A stretch of 64,000 nt of DNA from Apostichopus japonicus (taxonomy: Eukaryota; Echinodermata; Holothuroidea; Aspidochirotida; Stichopodidae): NCBI RefSeq assembly GCF_037975245.1, contig NC_092562.1:7853001-7917000 (forward strand). The letters are read 5' to 3'. How positions within the stretch are numbered: position 1 is the first letter of the stretch; every line of letters begins with the position of its first letter. Both the position numbers and the translations under genes were made by a program. A model generated the notes under the pieces. It did no database searches. It saw only the letters and a list, made by a program, of their open reading frames with translations, and had not been told where the DNA came from. Shown in pieces: positions 12,110-23,175 of this stretch.

Positions 12110-13385
12110 TAGACCGGGAGCCCAGAGGGTTTGGTTAGCTGGGAAGGTAACCAATTGCCTTGTACATCAGCTTTCATGGTAACCACATCAAAGTAAGAAC
12201 AATGTATCAGGTATGGCCCCAAGAGCAACAAATGGTCATCTCCAGTAATTATTGGTGGTGGGGTACCCCTGCCAGTGATCAACAATTGACCCCTCACGGC
12301 TGACCTAGGTCAGCTCATGAGGTAACCACTTGAAACCTACTGGAAAATGTTGGTTAGGACTTCAGATACAAGGGATGGGCATTGCCAGTAATTTTTATTG
12401 GTGGGGTACCCCTGCCAGTAGACCCCCAACATGCCCATCCCCTCATTGACCTAGGTGAGCTCATGATTTGACCAGTTGAATCCTACAGGAAAATGATAGG
12501 TATCACTTCATATGTAAGGATGGGCATTTCCAGTATTTTATATTGGTGGGCCACCACTGCCAGAGTCCGCCCATCCCTTACATATAGAATCCTGTCAATC
12601 ATTTTCCAGTAGTTTTCAACTGGTTAAATCATGAGCTGACCTAGATCAATGAGGGGGGGGGGGCATTTCGGGGGTCTACTGGCAGGGGTACCCCACTAAT
12701 ATAAATTACTGGAAATGCCCATCCCTTACATATGAAGTGATACCTATCATTTTCCAGTAATTTTTCAACTGGTTATCTCATGAGCTGACCTAGGTTAATG
12801 AGGGAATGGGCATTTTGGGGGTCTACTGGCAGGGGTACACCCCACCCCCCCCCAATATAAATTACTGGAAATGCCCATCCCTTACATATGAAGTGATACC
12901 ATTTTCCAGTAGTTTTCAACTGGTTACATCATGAGCTCATCTAGGTCAATGGGGATGGGCATTTTGGGGGTCTACTGGCAGGGGTACCCCACCAATAAAA
13001 ATTACTGGCAATGCCCATCAGTTGTATCTGAAGTCCTAACCAACATTTTCCAGTAGTTTTCAAGTGGTTACCTCATGAGCTTACCTAGGTCAGCCTTGAG
13101 GGGTCAATTATAGATCACTGGCAGGGGTACCCCACCACCTATAATTACTGGCAATGGCCATTTGTTGCTCTTGGGGCCATACCTGACACATTGTACTTAC
13201 TTTGATGTGTTACCATGAAAACTGATCTAGGTTAGCTATTAGGTGACTTTAAAATTGCTCTCCCAGCCACACCCACCACAGTCGGTTTGCCAGTCGTCTG
13301 GTTTCATATACAGGAATGCACTGTGAACATTGTGATGTACCAGGTAATTGGTTACCTTCCCAGCTAACCAAACCCTCTGGACTCC
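12110..13385. mobile_element. 1.27-kb foldback (long inverted-repeat) element
   Basis: The left edge CCAGAGGGTTTGGTTAGCTGG (from about 12121) reappears inverted as ...GCTAACCAAACCCTCTGG ending near 13380. Successive blocks match in reverse order on either side of a centre near 12560-12590: 'aggtatggccccaagagcaacaaatgg', 'ggggtacccctgcca', 'ctgacctaggtcagctcatgag', 'gatgggcattgccagtaattttt'. The right arm is longer because a ~200-bp block (catcccttacatatgaag ... ggggtctactggcaggggta) is tandemly repeated about three times. No coding capacity. It lies inside the larger 10.74-16.24 kb structure. Confidence 0.85.
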
Positions 13386-13972
13386 TGCTCTACAGATCAG
13401 TGAAAATTTGACCAAACTTATGAAGCTTGCACGTAAATGATATACTAGACTGTTTTTTTTTTTAAAACAGGTTATGAAAAGTATCTTTAATATCATTAAA
13501 CAGTTGGGTACAATAGTTAAACTCACTCTTCCATCTTTTTTTCTCTATGGTACTTGTTCCTTTGCTTTTTGGACTCTTGGATAAACTCTTTTGTTCTGCG
13601 AAGGGTACCAATATATCATCTTAAAACATATCTTTAAGCCATATATAACACAGTTCTCCTCTTCTGTTGTTGCCTCCACACTGGTGTTGTACATCACAGG
13701 AAACCTCACCCTTGACTTAGATATTTGGCTTTTCAATTCCTGCTGGAAAAAAGAAACAGCAAAGTATTCATCATTTGAAAAAAAAAATTAAATAAAGTTG
13801 TCACCACAAAGTTATGTGAGATTTGCTTCCACTATAAAAAACAATCCCAAAGTTTGAAGCAGACTGTATAAAGCTGAAAATTTGAACGAGAGTGTCATCA
13901 CCATTGCAACCAGAATCAAATGCCCAGAATACAGAGATAATAAAACATGGGCTAAATCTTTGTTTGTTTTTA

Positions 13973-14253
13973 CAAAGTGGCTATTCTTACGACTAGTCGT
14001 AAGAATAATTTCCGACTACGCATGCGCAGTTGCTATTTTCATGACCAGGAGCACTATTTTTACGACGAGGAGTAACAATAATTTCCGGTTAGGGTAAGGG
14101 TTAGGATTGAGGTTTAGGGTTATGTTTAGGGTTAGGGCTACCCCTACTACATGCGCAGTTGCTTTATTTACTTTACTGCGCTCGAAGTTGCCTTTGTCGT
14201 AAGAATAGTTTATAAATAATTGTTACGACTAGTCCGTAAGAATAGCCACGGCC
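13973..14253. mobile_element. 281-bp MITE with 9-bp flanking duplication
   Basis: The ends are inverted copies: GTGGCTATTCTTACGACTAG at the left and its complement (...CTAGTCCGTAAGAATAGCCAC) at the right. The 9-mer TTGTTTTTA flanks both sides (13964-13972 and 14254-14262), consistent with a target-site duplication. A 9-bp duplication would fit Mutator-like elements, but the superfamily is not proven. The interior holds a run of telomere-like TTAGGG variants at about 14083-14135 and a duplicated 'catgcgcagttgct' phrase. Confidence 0.75.
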
Positions 14254-14262
14254 TTGTTTTTA

Positions 14263-15639
14263 TGATCTTTAAAATATAAAATTTTAGAAACAGAAATGCA
14301 CTGAGCCAACTTATTTATAGGCCTAATCGTTTTTAGTTGTTATTTTGCTTGCTCACATAACAAGCCTGTTTAGACCTAGGCTAGAGGAGAATCAGTACTT
14401 TGTACACTAAGTTTGTCTTTCGGTCGTTTTGATTTAGTCTTACTAGTAATACTAAAGTACATAATGGACCGGCGAAGACTAGAGAATACCCAGAGTTTTA
14501 GCAACTGCGTTAAACTGTATCATCTGATCTATTATTTACGTCAATGAGTTTCATTCAATCTAGGATCAAAAAGAGAAAACTAATTAATCTTAACCTTTAA
14601 ACTTTGCTACTAAACAGATATGCTTGAATTACAAATAAATGTCAAAAAAACATCATAATCTACGAATCGATGCACATACATATACATAAACAGAATAATT
14701 TGAATTCGCGCAAGTGAACCCTGCACTACATTGGACAGAAAAAAACGTGCAATTATACCAAACTAAACATACTAAATTTTCCGTTACTTCTACATAAAAT
14801 ATCAATACAAATACAACAACTTACTCTTTTGGCAGTATACTAAAAGCACATGTTATAATAACTTCAGACTATCAAGCTTTCCTGAGAAAAAACGGTTAAT
14901 ACTTCTTACAGTAAACAAGTCGACCGTGAAGGAATGTCGCAATTGTTTCCTAGCGTGACCGGAAATTAAATACTAAAAAATGATAAATGAAAAGGTTAAA
15001 TAGAACTGAAGCGTGCATCCTGACTGCTCGCAACATATAATACCGTTGACTAGCCAACATAATTTGTTCAGCCTACTGTGACTGTACGTTTGAAGGTCTA
15101 GCCTTGCTTATTCAATACCACAAAGCCTACCCATTTAGATTCACATGGGAAATTACAGGAAATCTTTACCAAATGAGTGTAGACTTCAAATAAACTATTG
15201 AGACTTATAGTTCCAGCATTTGTTTGGGAATAAATTAGAAGATTATGTGCCACTGTTCAATCTAGCCCAATACACACATAACACATTGTTAATTGGTGTT
15301 TAGAATGCACACTTTAGTGTTGAGAATGCACTGCAGTACCCAGTAGAAGCCTATAGGCTACTCACTGTCATTGCACTTGTGTATTGCGAAACGCCAGCGT
15401 GACAACGGTAGCGTTACACTACAGTACTAGTGCCAGTGGCCTAACAATTTACTTTAATTTTACCTTCAAGTTAAAGGAATAACAGGTGGGCCGATGATGG
15501 CAGTTAATACCTCCATTCTTCTAAAGACCTTCTTGGGTGATTTACGGTTGAAAGTTGCTTAGAGTGATCGTATGAAACTATGCCAAGTCCAGCAAGCCGC
15601 CGTTGCCTCTCGGTTTCCAAATTGAATTGAATCGAAGTG
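14263..15639. other. Non-coding interior of the 5.5-kb element
   Basis: AT-rich, with no long open frame in any direction and no transposase motif. Nothing else recognisable. Confidence 0.5.
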
Positions 15640-15905
15640 GGTTAAAATACATTAGTCCGTCGACACCGACTAAGCTACGATTATGGCGTAAATCGGGTGT
15701 CCGTATCGTTCTTAGTCCATGGGTTAAAATACCTTAGTCCGTCGCCACCGACTAAGCTGCGATTATATTTTCCTTCGTCAGTGTAAACTGACTAAGAAGC
15801 AGCGATGAAACGAAGATTTTTGCTAGTACGTGTGCATTGACTAACGTTACAGACTAATTTAACGTTAGTCCGTGGCAATATTGACTAGTTTATTTTTTCA
15901 GTGTA
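15640..15905. repeat. Right subterminal TTAGTC/GACTAA cluster
   Basis: Repeated TTAGTCCGT/ACCGACTAAGC phrases. One block (gttaaaatac(a/c)ttagtccgtcg(a/c)caccgactaagct) is duplicated at 15642 and 15723. It mirrors the cluster at 11180-11480. Confidence 0.75.
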
Positions 15906-16261
15906 CATTACATGTGTCGTGTAGAGCGGAGTCAAGCGAGTAAACAAACGATCGAGGACTGCCTATAATGGGCGCAGTAGCTGGGAATAGTTGCTTCATT
16001 GTATTAAGAACACTGTATAATTTCGTTCATATATACCTACCAAAAGTTCTGGAAAGTTGCTCATGTGAATATCTTGAATTTGTTTGTGTTGATCATACTG
16101 ATATCGACAGAGTATGGAGGGCCCATGTTGAATACTAAAGTATATCACATGCTCGCTGAGAGCCAGTCAGAATAGAGGAAATAATTTCAGGGTCAGTTCA
16201 GTTTGGGAAAAAAATATTCGCCGACCGGCCGGTTAACGCGAACGTTACCTGGTCGATCACA

Positions 16262-16312
16262 GTGCCTAGCACCATGGAGGTAAAAACAGACCTCCATGCT
16301 AGCACGTACTGA
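16262..16312. repeat. Short palindrome
   Basis: TAGCACCATGGAGGT is followed after 8 nt by its near-complement ACCTCCATGCTAGCA. It lies just outside the right inverted arm of the 5.5-kb structure. It could be a tiny foldback remnant. Confidence 0.6.
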
Positions 16313-16663
16313 GCAGCAAGGGCGGCGGAAGCACTTTTAATCTGGGGGGAGGGGGCACCAACGTCGAAGGGCACTTTGCAGAAATTCGATTGGACTGATG
16401 CAGCCTGATATTTAGTACCCTTTATAACTCTTATTGTATTATCTTATTTGCGTATACACATCACTCCATCAACGCCACCCCCCCCCCCACCTCAAGGAAA
16501 CAATATGCATACTAGCACTGCAGTATCTAATGTGCAACTTGGGAAACAAGGAAAGAGACAAAATGAGGTAAAATCATTATAAAGTCCAAGTCCCTGCACA
16601 CGCGATCGATACATGCATGAAAGCAAATGAAATATGTGAAAATACTGAAAGAAAAGTAATTTT

Positions 16664-16813
16664 CTATGTGTTTTTCAATGGTTAAAGTGATATTATTATG
16701 ATCATTATTATTGTAACGACTTTCCCAATAAGTATATCCAATTTGGAAGGGTTATAACACGGCAAATGATTGTATGTTATTGGCATGCGATGTAATAACC
16801 GTTGCATGCCTAT
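16664..16813 (+). repeat. ~150-bp direct repeat, copy 1
   Basis: Matches 21036-21186 over about 150 bp (gtgtttttcaatggttaaa ... taacacgg ... atgattgtatgtt ... gatgtaataaccg ... tgcctatatga) with scattered mismatches and the same orientation. No LTR hallmarks (PPT, TG..CA) were found. Confidence 0.8.
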
Positions 16814-16814
16814 A

Positions 16815-17040
16815 TGACAGTTTCCACAGAGTAAAGAACTGCCAATGCAAGACAAATTTTCTTCTGCATAGGTCCCACCAGATAGAAAGTATAGGTGGCC
16901 CAATGCGGCCCTATATGGGCCTAATGAATTGTATATCGATGCAGACTATATGTGCCTTGTGACATGACATTTGTAGCATTCCACAGAGTAAAGAAATGCC
17001 AATACAATACAAATTTTCTTTTGCAAAGTGCCCACCACAT
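16815..17040 (-). repeat. Inverted copies of the 18.7-kb repeat
   Basis: 16820-16930 is the reverse complement of about 18680-18785 (ccacagagtaaagaa, tgccaatgcaagacaaattt, ggtcccaccagatag, aggtggcccaat). A weaker second copy follows at 16978-17035. Confidence 0.75.
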
Positions 17041-18180
17041 GTAAAAAAAATTATGCAGTTTAAATAGCTAAGATACCACAAGAAACCAATCTATAACAAT
17101 CAAGAACATCCTGAATTATTCAAATTCCTTCCAATGGAATAATGAGCTTAGTATACTAGTAGGTGTATCAATTACTGAACATTTTATTGAGCAAAACAAA
17201 AATGAAGCGAACTCAGTCTTTGAGGGAGATCCTGACAGTTATAATGCATTCTCAAATCCATTCTTTTTCCTTTTATCCATTCTTTTTCCTTTTATCCATT
17301 CTTTTTCCTTTTATCCAGTCAGTACTTTGTATCGTGAGCAGTGTTTAACTTGGCAGTTACTTTGTTTATGTATTGTAAATAAGAAACCCAAAATCATTTT
17401 GTATCTTAAAACACTGTGTTTACGTTAGCATTGTAAATCTACGAAGTTTAAAATCTTGAGAAAGAACGCTAAAGTGTCATCTTAAGACATACATGTAGTC
17501 GAACAAAAGAGATTGTTTTGTTTCTTAAGCTCAGACAAAGAAACATTATCAAACAATGGTGAAAATGCTTTATAACGTGTACTTAACGATAAATGTTTGG
17601 GTTGAAACTGTCCAATATGGTTTTTAAAAGATACATAATTGAAGCATAGAAATGTATATGTACCTTTATGCTAGGTACACTCTTTAAAGGACTTAAAATG
17701 CTAAGATTGAACAAACAAATACTGATATCACCACGTATGACTCCATTCCTTGATACAAAATATAAAATGAGTAATTGGCGTATATTACTCCATCTTGGTC
17801 TTTTAGAACTTCCATCATTACACTAATTCAATTCGAATAGCTTGTAACAAGTCCAACAAATAGATGTGGCATCCATTTTTCAGAAATATGAATGCTAGAT
17901 GAGGGTTTTTGTTTTCATCTATGAAGGAATCTTTTACCCTTTCAAGAAAGTCATCTTGCTAGTTTAAAATGTACTTAAATCATAATTGGCAAAGATAGTA
18001 ACAAAAGATCACTATGTGATTACTCTGAACATGACACATGTTAGGTTCGAAGTATAAGAACTGAGAATTCATGTCTCTTGACAGTGATTAAACACTGGAG
18101 TGTGTGCATTGTAAAAAGACACTGCATTTGCCATTCAGACAGATCTCAAAAGAATCATTAGTAAGTTTATGAAAATTAAG
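17041..18180. other. Non-coding stretch
   Basis: No gene seen. Contains about three tandem copies of TTCTTTTTCCTTTTATCCA at 17259-17318. Confidence 0.5.
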
Positions 18181-18224
18181 TATTCCCATGAACTTGATTC
18201 TAAAAAGACAATGGAAGCTCAAAT

Positions 18225-18455
18225 CTATGTTTCATTGTCGGAGTCATCACTCCAAGATGGTTCAGTACTTGAATCATCGGCATCAAACTCGGAAGCCACG
18301 TCTGGTCGGCTACTTTGAAAATCTTCGCTCAGTTCCCCCTCTTGGAATAGATGATCTGGGAGAGCCGGTCCCTCAAACCAGTCAGGGCTGTAGCACCCAT
18401 TCTTGCTCTTCCAACCGTAGTTCTGTGGATCCAAGCCAGGCAAGACTCTTCCTCA
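18225..18455 (-). pseudogene. Possible fragment of a transposon-type protein C-terminus
   Basis: A minus-strand frame of about 72 codons ends at the TAG at 18225. It has a YGW...G.Y.P.WFEGPALPD segment followed by an acidic, serine-rich tail (SEFDADDSSTEPSWSDDSDN). The composition is far from that of random frames nearby, and the GW..WF-G..LP pattern is one I associate with repetitive-element proteins of invertebrates. No upstream exon or domain is visible, and a stop closes the frame on the 5' side. Tentative. Confidence 0.3.
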
Positions 18456-18659
18456 GAGTGTTAGAATTATAATGTGAGGAACTGTAATTTTTGCCCAGGC
18501 CAATCCCAAAATATTTAGAGGCTTAGGTGAAAGTGTTATCTTTATTTTGTTAGAGCAGCGAATAGCTAAATAAGATAAAACACTGGTCTTGTGTACAGTA
18601 ACTCCAATTTATGCTGGAAACAATATAATCATGAGCTTGAAATGTCATGTTACAAGGCA

Positions 18660-19735
18660 CATATATCCAATTCTTTAGACCCATATATAGGGCCACATTG
18701 GGCCACCTATTCTTTCTATCTGGTGGGACCTATGCAGAAGAAAATTTGTCTTGCATTGGCAGTTCTTTACTCTGTGGAAAGTACCTTTGCATTTAATATT
18801 GTTTTTGTGTGGTTCCAAACCGGTTTTGAGTGGTACCTTGCATATTTAATCTGGGTCAATGCTACGATAAAGAGCATTTTGGGCCATATTTGGGGGCGTC
18901 TGGCGGGCCCTTAGAAGTAGAAAATTTGTCTGGCATAGGCCATTCAGTACTTTGTGGCATTCATGCATTAAGTTGACATTGGTTTCAAGTGGTACCTCGT
19001 TCGTTTGATCAAATGCATTTTTATGGGCCCTTTTGGGGCGTCTGGCGGGCCCTTTGTAGCAGAAAATTTGTCTGGCATAATGATTTCCATAGTCTGTAAG
19101 ATCAACCCGAACATTCCAAACCGGTTTTGAGTGGTACCTTGCATATTTAATCTGGGTCAATGCTACGCTAATGGGCATTTGGGCCATATTTGGGGACGTC
19201 TGGCGGGCCCTTAGCAGCAGAAAATTTGTCTGGCATGGGCCATTCAGTACTTTGTGGCATTCATGCATTAAGTTGACATTGGTTTCAAGTGGTACCTCGT
19301 TCGTTTGATCAGATGCATTTTTGGGCCCCCTTTAACCGGCCCCAGGGGCCACATGCAGCAGAGCGACCACGGCAGACATCCACTTTTGGATAAGTGGTAC
19401 CTCGTTCGTTTGATCAGATGCATTTTTTTAGGGGCCCTTCTTGGGCGTCTGGCGGGCCCTTTGCAGCAGAAAATTTGTCTGGCATGGGCCATTCAGTACT
19501 ATGTGGCATTCATGCATTAAGTTGACATTGGTTTCAAGTGGTACCTCGTTCGTTTGATCAGATGCATTTTTGGGCCCCCTTTAACCGGCCCCAGGGGCCA
19601 CATGCAGCAGAGCGACCACGGCAGACATCCACTTTTGGATATACTGGGTTTTTCCACAAATGTTCCAATACTCAGATATTGGTACCTCGTTCGTTTGATC
19701 AAAGTGCACTGGGCTGCCGGTCTATATGTGTTGTA
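18660..19735. repeat. Composite tandem repeat, GTGGTACCT-anchored
   Basis: Phrases such as 'gtggtacctcgttcgtttgatca(g/a)atgcattttt', 'cgtctggcgggccctt' and 'gcagaaaatttgtctggcat' recur. The GGTACCT anchors fall near 18835, 18992, 19135, 19293, 19397, 19539 and 19681. A block of about 119 bp at 19273-19391 is repeated almost perfectly at 19519-19637. Antisense frames inside it are by-products. Confidence 0.8.
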
Positions 19736-19849
19736 TTCACGGAACGTGTTCTATTTCTGTGGTAATTGTATTTCATTTGATTTCACCGATGCAGTTAGGG
19801 CATGTGCGCTCTATGTTCACACATTTTTCATTTCGGAATAGCGCCCCAA

Positions 19850-20055
19850 AATCAATCGAGGCAACAAACTCGATCGAGGCAACAAACTCGATCGAGGCAA
19901 CAAACTCGATCGAGGCAACAAAATAGAACGAGACAACAAACTCGACCGAGGCAACAAACTCGATCGAGACAACAAACTCGATCGAGACAACAACATCGAA
20001 GTGGACAAACTCGACGGAGACGACAAAATACATTTCCCTTTTGGCGTTCCATAGT
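19850..20055 (-). repeat. 18-bp satellite cassette 3 (inverted)
   Basis: Reverse-complement copy of the 9.5-kb cassette. The leader ...cttttggcgttccat ends at 20052, and is preceded on the plus strand by about 8 ACTCGATCGAGGCAACAA units. The leader region between 19990 and 20052 matches 9499-9570 closely, including the 'gtccacttcgatgttgttg' spacer. Confidence 0.9.
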
Positions 20056-21035
20056 TAATAGGCTATAGGCTAAATTTAGCTAATTGCATCTGCCAAACTA
20101 AGTTAGTAGTTGAATCAGTACGCCTGAATGTTTATACGATTATAATCGAGTTAATGGAGCTGACGAGTATTCAAGATCAAAAGAGCACTGACAAAATACC
20201 ATGCAAAATCTCAACAGTTTTTAACTTTTATTCGACACTGAAAATGGGGGGGGGGGGGGGGGCAGTTGCTCGCACTGCTCCCCCTGGGTACGTCAGAGAT
20301 ATATACTGAACTTACTTGAAGCTAGCGAACAGGGTCAACCCATCCAATAGCAAAATTAGTACATAAATAAACCGAATTGAAGCTGGCGAACGTTATACGG
20401 TAGTTCTATTAGACATTTTTAGAGTATCCAAAATCATATATACGTAGTTTTGTATGATGGAGTATAAGGATCGCGAGATACAATTTCTCAGTGGCAAGGA
20501 AAACCTGGTAAATATAACTGATAAAAGGTCAATTTTGAGGTAATTCACAATCACAGAAATATATGAATAGGCCTAGGTAAATAAGAGCACGACAGTCGGA
20601 AATTCCGACAATCGCACTAACTATCATCAGTTTTACCAATATTGGAGGGGGGGGGGGATGAGACACCCCACACCCCCTCTAACGTCGTTCCTGGTCACAT
20701 AACGTCATGAGATTAGGAATATTTTCGGGCGAACGAACTTTTCAAGCCCCGAAGAGGGTAAATTCTCAATTTTCAACTGGAAAAATCAAGTTTTTAACCG
20801 GCAGAATGGTTGATGTATGTTCTAGAGAACATGCTTAGATGGATCCCCAAAAGAGAGGACGTTGAAATTTTCGTGTCATGGTCACTTTAAAAGTTATTCC
20901 TATGCCTGAGTGCAATTGAATTAAAATATATCGAAAAAATACTTTTCATGAAAAGAATTAGAATGGTGTTTAGTAATTGTTGGGGTGGATACTGAGCATA
21001 GGCGTAGGAGAATACTAAGAATACTAATTTGCAAT

Positions 21036-21186
21036 GTGTTTTTCAATGGTTAAACTGATATTATTATTATCATTATTACTGTAACGAATTCCCCAATAAT
21101 TCTAACCAATATGGAAGGGTAATAACACGGAAAATGATTGTATGTTGTTGGCATGTGATGTAATAACCGATGAATGCCTATATGAT
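21036..21186 (+). repeat. ~150-bp direct repeat, copy 2
   Basis: Partner of 16664-16813, same orientation, 4.37 kb apart. Confidence 0.8.
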
Positions 21187-22414
21187 ATGCACAATGACAT
21201 GTTGAACACGAAAAATTTTGGTTTTATTTTTCGGGCAAGTCGTTACAGCCCCCCAAATCAAATTAGGCTCCTACTTCTATGGTACTGAGATAGAGTTGTT
21301 TGTGCTACTATGAGAGAAAGTGCTCAAAAATGTTTACAGAAAAATTGGAAAATTTGATCGATTAACAAATGTTGATCATTGTACTTCGCCCAAACCTCTC
21401 CTTTCTACGCCTACGCATCGATAGTAAGTTTCATCAATGATTCAAGATACACTAGAATCTTTCGCCTCATCCAAGCATCAAAAGTATTGATGATAAAACT
21501 GAAATAAACACATTGAAATATAACGTTCTCTTCCGACACCCTCTAGATAGTTTTCCAAAACTTATCTTTACTACGAGCGGGTATCATAGTTCGTATGGTT
21601 TATAAATTAAGTGAAGGAATTGATTCCATGCTAACGGCAACTGGCTTGTAGACCACGGACAAGTGGCATTGTCCCTCTTCGCGTTCAACAATACAAGCAA
21701 CGTTTCGGCTGTTATGTTGTAACCAGAGCCGTTTACTACGACTTCTGTACTGAGCTGCGTGCCATTAACTACTGCAAAAGCTCGGTTAGTAGTCAGTGTG
21801 CGACAGCGTTTAGTAACAAGAATCACTAGCTGAAATCGTCCTGCCGGCTGACTGAAGAAAGGTTCGGAGATTAGTGCAAGTTGCTTTTAGTGAAATTGTA
21901 GACATACCAACTCTAGGCCTAGGTTGGAATTGAAAGGAAGTTACTGATGTTCACATTCTGTTACTACTACTGGCCTAGTGTTAGTTTATTGTTGACCTAG
22001 GCCTAACCACTCTTCACACACAGAGGCTCCGACTGCGTGGCACGCAGGTACTGTATGTGATTGTGTACGGTAACTTCGCGTCTCCTAAATTGGCGTACTG
22101 TGTTATACATATGTACTATGTAGCTGCATTAAATAAAGAAACACAAATATTGTATTTTGAGATGCCTTTGTGGATTATTTTACCCATTTAGTGGAATTAC
22201 ACGATTTTAAGGAAATGTTCCTTTGCATCAAGCAGTTTTGAATTCTGACCATCACATTCACAAGTATAGCTCTTTCTATTTTCAAACCACCAATGAAATC
22301 AATAGCTGAAGAACAGAACTTAACTGATCATTTTCCACTCGTTGCAAGTTGTTTATTTTGGATTAGACCTAGGCTATACCATTCGATAAGAGCTTGGCGT
22401 CCAGTTTAACTGTG

Positions 22415-22760
22415 TGCCTGACGTTTCAATCCTAGCAGGATCTTCAGAGGCTGAATGACAAGTAACAGAAGGGACATATACAAGCACATAATACAGGCAG
22501 GTTAATGAGCAGGGTGAACACAATTTAAGAGAAAATTTAAACTGAAAGACAAACTAGATAAGGAGGATCACCCGAAGGATACAGTAACAGAGCCACTGAA
22601 AATCAAAATCAAACAAAACTGTTTAGCAAAATGCTTATCCACTGAAGAGCTAGTGTAAGAGAATGAATAAAAGTAAGTGTGCCTGATATTTGGATCCTAC
22701 CAGGATCTTCTACAGAAGCTGAATGACAAGTAACAGAAGGGACAAATACAAGCACATTAA
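22415..22760 (+). repeat. Tandem pair of a possible SINE-like unit
   Basis: Two copies of 'gtgtgcctga(c/t)(g/a)ttt...atccta(g/c)caggatctt...gaggctgaatgacaagtaacagaagggaca', about 260 bp apart. The phrase 'gtttcaatcctagcaggatc' recurs near 62525 and loosely resembles a Pol III B box. SINE origin is only a suggestion. Confidence 0.4.
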
Positions 22761-23175
22761 TGCTAAACATCAATTTCTTTTATGGTCAAAATCTCAGGGA
22801 ATCGAGCCTTATTCTTACCACCAAACAAAATAAATGATAGGCCTATGTTTAACATTTCCTGAAATTCGATCTGACTCCCTACAGAGGAAACCAAAAATAC
22901 AGCTGGATTAAAAGTTGCTTACTGGTGGTTGAACACCTCTAGCAATGCACAAATAGTTGATGTCACATGTAGACTAAGAAGGTGACACTTTTTCTTATGA
23001 TTGAAATGATGTATGGAACTTCAACTTCAAACAACAGTCTTCAATTTTGACTAAATGACTAATTTGATATTCCTCTGCAATACTCAAGACAATATATGTC
23101 TGATCATGGCAATGAACTTGTCATTAACTTTTTTTACATTTTTCTGCCCAAGTCATTCTTAATCTTCATGCTTAC

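Larger units (their letters stand above)
10740..16240. mobile_element. Probable 5.5-kb DNA element with inverted ends and subterminal TTAGTC clusters
   Basis: The left arm at about 10745-10824 and the right arm at about 16151-16235 are inverted copies of ~80 bp with only a few mismatches. The shared core includes CGAATATTTTTTTCCCAAAC and GGCTCTCAGCGAGC. Inside each arm lies a cluster of the short motif TTAGTC/GACTAA in both orientations (11180-11480 and 15640-15905), often extended to TTAGTCGGT or ACCGACTAA. Inverted ends plus repeated subterminal motifs resemble transposase-binding architecture in DNA transposons. No transposase frame was found, so if this is an element it is non-autonomous or gutted. 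No target-site duplication could be fixed, so the outer limits are approximate. Confidence 0.6.
20063..23167. other. Non-coding stretch with repeats
   Basis: No credible gene. Holds a G17 run at 20246-20262, a G11 run at 20647-20657, direct-repeat copy 2 (21036-21186), and a duplicated ~80-bp phrase at about 22418-22500 and 22679-22760 (aggatctt...gaagctgaatgacaagtaac). The 80-aa minus frame at 21584-21826 has no recognisable product. Confidence 0.5.

Noticed and set aside
16664-21186. LTR pair of a retroelement
   Set aside because: No TG...CA ends, primer site, polypurine tract or pol frame between the copies.
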